Shown here in pieces: positions 4,837-7,421 of a stretch of DNA of 7,421 nucleotides. The DNA lies in contig SLSQ01000202.1 in assembly GCA_007130355.1 (NCBI GenBank), positions 1 to 7,421 on the forward strand. The letters run 5' to 3'. The position numbers and the translations under genes are program-made. The notes beneath the pieces are model-generated. The model was not told where the DNA came from and ran no database searches. It was given only the letters and a program-made list of their open reading frames with translations. Numbering within the stretch: position 1 is the stretch's first letter; every line of letters starts with the position of its first letter. The stretch comes from Trueperaceae bacterium. Its GTDB lineage: Bacteria; Deinococcota; Deinococci; Deinococcales; Trueperaceae.

Positions 4837-6708
4837 TCAGCCCGGGTCGCGCCCGCCGCGCCCGAAGCGCGGCAGACGGGGCGCCGACGGCCGACGGAAG
4901 CCGTGGGCGTGCCCCCACCACTCGGCCAGCAGGAGCAGCACCGCCAGCGCGAGCAGCCACGGGACCAGGTCGAACTCGGCGTCCATCGGAGCGCCGTCGA
5001 CCTCGCCGTCCGCGGCAGCGCCCTCCGCTTCGGCCGCCGCCTCCCCCGCGGCGGGCGCGGCGCTCGGCGTGCGCGCCAGCTCGGCGGGGAACGCCTCCGG
5101 TCCGGCGAGACGGGTCGTCTCTTCGTCGAGGAGCGACGCGAGCCAGACCCGATCGCCGGTCCGCAGCGGCCCGGGCCGCAACGCCCGGGCGACGCCGGCA
5201 CCGGTGCCGTCCGCGGCGCGTACGACGCCGTCGCCGGTCGCGTCGTCCGGCAGCGCCTCGCCCAGGCGGACCCGCTGCCGGCCCCGGACCTCGTCGAGCA
5301 GGTTCACCACCAGCGTCGGGAAGGCGGGCCGCAGCGTCAGGTCGCCGCGCGCCGGGTGGAACGCCAGCCGCACCACCGCGCCCTCGTCCCGTTCGCGGCG
5401 CTGCAGGAGCGGCACCGGGGCCGCGTCCTCGTCGCCGTCGACCAGGCCGTGGACGGCGGTGGTCCAGTCCACGCCTTCGTCGAGCGGGGCCGGGTCGGGG
5501 ACGGCCACGATCAGGTCGCGCAGGTCCACGAACCGGAGCAGCGGATCGGTCCGGTCCCACCGCCAGGTCCGGACCGCGACCGCCGGACCGGTCCGCTCGG
5601 GCAGCAGCAGCGTGGCCCCTTCCGGCGCCGGACCGAACGAAGGGTCGTGCAGCACGCGCAGGTCGGCGGGGAGCGAGCGGGCCGCGCTGGCAGCGACCAC
5701 GCGGACGCGCACGCCGGGCACCGCGAAGAGGGCCCGCTCGAGCGCGTCGAACGGACGGTCCAGCAGGACCGTGACCTCGTCGGACGGCGCCCAGGCGACG
5801 TCGTCCAGATCGAGCACGTCCCCCTCCGGCGGGACGATGCGCGCCTGGAGCGGCGACGGTCCGCCCGGACCGTCGCCGACCGGGAGCGAGGTCGCCGCGT
5901 CCCCCCGCGCGGGGACGACCAGCGTGGTGCTCGCCACGACGGTGCCGTCGCGCAGCAGCTCGAGCGGGACTTCGAGCGGCTGCGGCCAGGTGGACGAGAC
6001 CCGGACCCACGCCTGACCGGCGATCCGTTCGAAGCCGGTGACGCCGACGTTCCTTCCCTCTCCGGCGAGCGGGTGCAGGTGCACGCCGGCCGCGGAGGGG
6101 GGCGGTCGGTCGGCCAGCCAGTGCAGCTCGGCCGGCCCGTCGTGCGCGGCGGCCACGTCCCGAGCGAGGACCAGGGCCCGCTCCCGATCGCTGCCGGCGT
6201 CGCCCGCCGTCCAGGCCGACGCGAGCGCATCGAGCGCCGCCCCGTCGTCGGTCGGCGCCAGGGCCAACCGCGGTTCGAGCCCCCCTCGGACCACCGCGAT
6301 GGGGCCGCCCTCGGCCGCCAGCTCGCGCGCCACCGCGAAGGCGACGTCGGTCCGCGTCGCACCGGCCACGACGTCGTCGCGCTCGCGCGCCGCTTCGGAG
6401 CTCGCGCCGTCGGTCGCGGCCATGCCGGCCGAGGCGTCGATCACCAGCACCCGCAGCGGCGGACCGGGGGCGTTCCAGCGCGGTTGGGCCGCCGCCAGCA
6501 CCAGTGCGGTCACGGCGAGCAGCTGCAGCAGGAGCAGGAGCGTCCGCAGGAAGCGCGGCCGGGTCCGGCCCTGCTCGCGGGCCCGCCGCCACAGGAAGGT
6601 CCCGGCCCAGACGCGCCGTTCGCGGCGGACGCGGAGGCGGTGGAGCCAGACCACCACCGGCAACGCGAGCAGGCCGAAGAGGAACGCGGGCGCGGCGAAC
6701 GAGAGCAC
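4837..6708 (-). CDS. BatA-domain / vWA-like membrane protein
   Basis: The product has 623 residues. The N-terminal part matches the BatA (aerotolerance regulator N-terminal) domain: a first membrane helix (4-22) followed by WLHRLRVRRERRVWAGTFLWRR (21-42), then a second helix (56-74) leading into AAAQPRW. A von Willebrand A-like domain begins at RVLVIDASAGM (86-96). Its metal-site motif is D91-x-S93-x-G95, where DxSxS is usual, so metal binding may be weakened. A long beta-rich region of presumed extracytoplasmic domains follows (about 200-540), then an Ala/Glu-rich linker (about 547-580), a third membrane helix (about 583-598) and a short basic tail. Family members are often encoded near MoxR ATPase and DUF58 genes, but none is in view. 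The start is GTG at 6708-6706, set by the first helix and a TAGCAT box 6 nt upstream. The precise role is unknown. Confidence 0.85.
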   Translation of the reverse strand: MLSFAAPAFLFGLLALPVVVWLHRLRVRRERRVWAGTFLWRRAREQGRTRPRFLRTLLLLLQLLAVTALVLAAAQPRWNAPGPPLRVLVIDASAGMAATDGASSEAARERDDVVAGATRTDVAFAVARELAAEGGPIAVVRGGLEPRLALAPTDDGAALDALASAWTAGDAGSDRERALVLARDVAAAHDGPAELHWLADRPPPSAAGVHLHPLAGEGRNVGVTGFERIAGQAWVRVSSTWPQPLEVPLELLRDGTVVASTTLVVPARGDAATSLPVGDGPGGPSPLQARIVPPEGDVLDLDDVAWAPSDEVTVLLDRPFDALERALFAVPGVRVRVVAASAARSLPADLRVLHDPSFGPAPEGATLLLPERTGPAVAVRTWRWDRTDPLLRFVDLRDLIVAVPDPAPLDEGVDWTTAVHGLVDGDEDAAPVPLLQRRERDEGAVVRLAFHPARGDLTLRPAFPTLVVNLLDEVRGRQRVRLGEALPDDATGDGVVRAADGTGAGVARALRPGPLRTGDRVWLASLLDEETTRLAGPEAFPAELARTPSAAPAAGEAAAEAEGAAADGEVDGAPMDAEFDLVPWLLALAVLLLLAEWWGHAHGFRRPSAPRLPRFGRGGRDPG

Positions 6709-6714
6709 GCCCGC

Positions 6715-6720
6715 ATGCTA
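6715..6720 (-). promoter_or_regulatory. -10-like box 6 nt before the BatA-like gene
   Basis: TAGCAT on the minus strand with a 6-nt spacer (6714-6709) to the GTG start. It lies in the 99-bp divergent region shared with the redoxin gene. No Shine-Dalgarno site lies between it and the start. Confidence 0.5.
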
Positions 6721-6795
6721 CCCGCGGCCGTTCGGACCGCCGCGCGCGCCCTGCGACACGCTCGCCGCGCCGATTCCGGGCGACGATGCGGCACC

Positions 6796-6802
6796 AGGAG
6801 GT
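6796..6802 (+). promoter_or_regulatory. Shine-Dalgarno site of the redoxin gene
   Basis: AGGAGGT, 5 nt before the ATG at 6808, decides the start of an otherwise very long open frame. I could not find a convincing promoter for this gene in 6721-6795; GACGAT at 6782-6787 is a weak -10 candidate only. Confidence 0.8.
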
Positions 6803-6807
6803 CTCCC

Positions 6808-7374
6808 ATGTCCACGAACGGTCCCACCCCGCTGCCGATCGGCGCCCCCGCGCCCGCCTTCGACCTGCCCGCCGTGGACGGCGGCCGCGTGGCGCTCTCC
6901 GACTTCGGCGACGCCCCGGCGTGGGTCTACGTGCAGGGCTGCAACCACTGCCCGGTGGTGCTGGCCTACGTCGACCGCCTGAAGGCGCTGCAGGAGAGCT
7001 ACCGCGATCGCGGCGTGCGGTTCGTGATGGTGAACGCGAACGACGCCGAGCGGTACCCGGACGACGACTTCGAGGCGATGGTCCGCTTCGCGCGGAAGCA
7101 CGACCTGCCGTTCCCGTACCTGCACGACCCCGACCAGTCGGTCGCGCGCGCCTACCGCACCGTCCGTACCCCGGAGGTGCTCCTGTTCGGTCCCGACGGA
7201 ACCCTTCGCTACCACGGCCGGATCGACGACGCCAAGGACCCGGCCGAGGTCCGCAGCCACGACCTGCGCGACGCGATCGAGGCGGTGCTGGCCGGGCGCG
7301 CGCCGACCGAACCGGAGACCTGGGCGGTCGGCTGCACCGTGAAGTGGAAGCCGGGGAACGAGCCGGCCGCCTGA
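6808..7374 (+). CDS. Thioredoxin-fold redoxin (AhpC/TSA-like family protein)
   Basis: The product is a 188-residue cytoplasmic protein with no signal peptide. It opens with the redoxin-type IGAPAPAFDLPAVDGGRVALSDF (11-33). The active-site region is VYVQGCNHCPVVLAYVDRL (40-58), with a CxxC pair at Cys45 and Cys48, followed by VRFVMVNANDAERYPDDDFEAM (70-91), FPYLHDPDQSVARAY (102-116), LRYHGRIDDA (133-142) and the C-terminal WAVGCTVKWKPGNEP (172-186). This pattern fits the family of thioredoxin/peroxiredoxin-like proteins with a CNHCP motif, of uncertain substrate, thought to act as thiol-disulfide reductases or peroxidases. Members often carry a Cys before the cis-proline (CTP); here it is Arg120-Thr-Pro. 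The extra Cys176 is retained. The gene is transcribed away from the BatA-like gene and ends before a strong hairpin. The substrate and partner are unknown. Confidence 0.9.
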   Translation: MSTNGPTPLPIGAPAPAFDLPAVDGGRVALSDFGDAPAWVYVQGCNHCPVVLAYVDRLKALQESYRDRGVRFVMVNANDAERYPDDDFEAMVRFARKHDLPFPYLHDPDQSVARAYRTVRTPEVLLFGPDGTLRYHGRIDDAKDPAEVRSHDLRDAIEAVLAGRAPTEPETWAVGCTVKWKPGNEPAA

Positions 7375-7386
7375 GTCAGCGGTCGC

Positions 7387-7421
7387 CGGCCGCGACCACC
7401 CGGTCGCGGCCGCTCCGTTTC
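7387..7421 (+). terminator. Intrinsic terminator after the redoxin gene (window edge)
   Basis: A perfect 11-bp stem (CGGCCGCGACC, 7387-7397; GGTCGCGGCCG, 7402-7412) with a 4-nt ACCC loop starts 12 nt after the stop codon. It is followed by CTCCGTTTC, and the window ends there, so the T tract may continue. An overlapping alternative stem is possible between GGTCGC (7381-7386) and GCGACC (7392-7397). Confidence 0.7.

Noticed and set aside
3051..5774. 907-codon plus-strand open frame
   Set aside because: It is antisense to the LapA-like gene, rodA and the BatA-like gene, all with clear family motifs. Its translation is Arg/Pro/Ala-rich low complexity, typical of high-GC antisense frames.
4772..6592. 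606-codon minus-strand frame inside the BatA-like gene
   Set aside because: It is an alternative frame of the same strand with low-complexity Arg/Gly/Ala content and no motif; the 4837-6708 frame has membrane helices and the BatA signature.
4450..6807. Plus-strand extension of the redoxin frame to 974 codons
   Set aside because: Only the last 188 residues resemble a protein family. A strong AGGAGGT 5 nt before the ATG at 6808 fixes the start, and the upstream part is antisense to the BatA-like gene and rodA.
1..7421. CRISPR array, insertion sequence, tRNA/rRNA or defence system
   Set aside because: No regularly spaced repeats, transposase, integrase, terminal inverted repeats, tRNA-like folds or nuclease genes were seen; the gene content is chromosomal housekeeping.

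Overview
This is a GC-rich (about 70% by eye) bacterial chromosome segment with densely packed housekeeping genes. Nine protein genes are supported: eight on the minus strand and one on the plus strand. An N-terminal SLH-type surface protein, a ThyX-type thymidylate synthase, several genes apparently transcribed without a 5' leader, and the high GC together suggest a Deinococcota-like bacterium, perhaps near Trueperaceae. That placement is inference; no rRNA or other decisive marker is present.

Layout in minus-strand transcription order (right to left): a BatA/vWA-like membrane protein (4837-6708), the cell-elongation SEDS glycosyltransferase rodA (3699-4760), a LapA/DUF1049-like membrane protein with a long coiled coil (3083-3655), a DUF59/MIP18 (SufT-like) iron-sulfur assembly factor (2683-3063), an unrecognised soluble protein (1997-2641), thyX (979-1875) and rlmH (517-972). 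A 374-bp lower-GC regulatory gap (143-516) follows, and then the start of a secreted SLH-domain protein that runs off the left edge (1-142). On the right, a thioredoxin-fold redoxin gene (6808-7374) points the other way from a 99-bp divergent gap and ends in a strong GC-rich hairpin at the window edge.

The most informative signals are regulatory. Six minus-strand genes have a TANNNT -10-like hexamer placed exactly 6 nt (four genes) or 8 nt (two genes) before the start codon, with no convincing Shine-Dalgarno site. This is the arrangement expected of leaderless transcripts. By contrast, the SLH gene and the redoxin gene have clear Shine-Dalgarno sequences. The SLH gene has a classical promoter (TTGACT, 17 bp, CATACT) and a leader of about 200 nt. 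That leader contains a perfect AAGGAGGT site in front of a 53-codon TTG-initiated frame, whose TGA overlaps the SLH ATG (ATGA).

The genes cover cell-envelope growth (rodA, SLH protein, LapA-like), nucleotide synthesis and ribosome modification (thyX-rlmH, probably co-transcribed), Fe-S maturation and redox. They look like a chromosomal neighbourhood rather than one pathway. I see no mobile element, CRISPR array, defence island, tRNA or rRNA, and no clear new multi-gene system. The items most worth following up are the SLH leader and the mixed leaderless/Shine-Dalgarno architecture.
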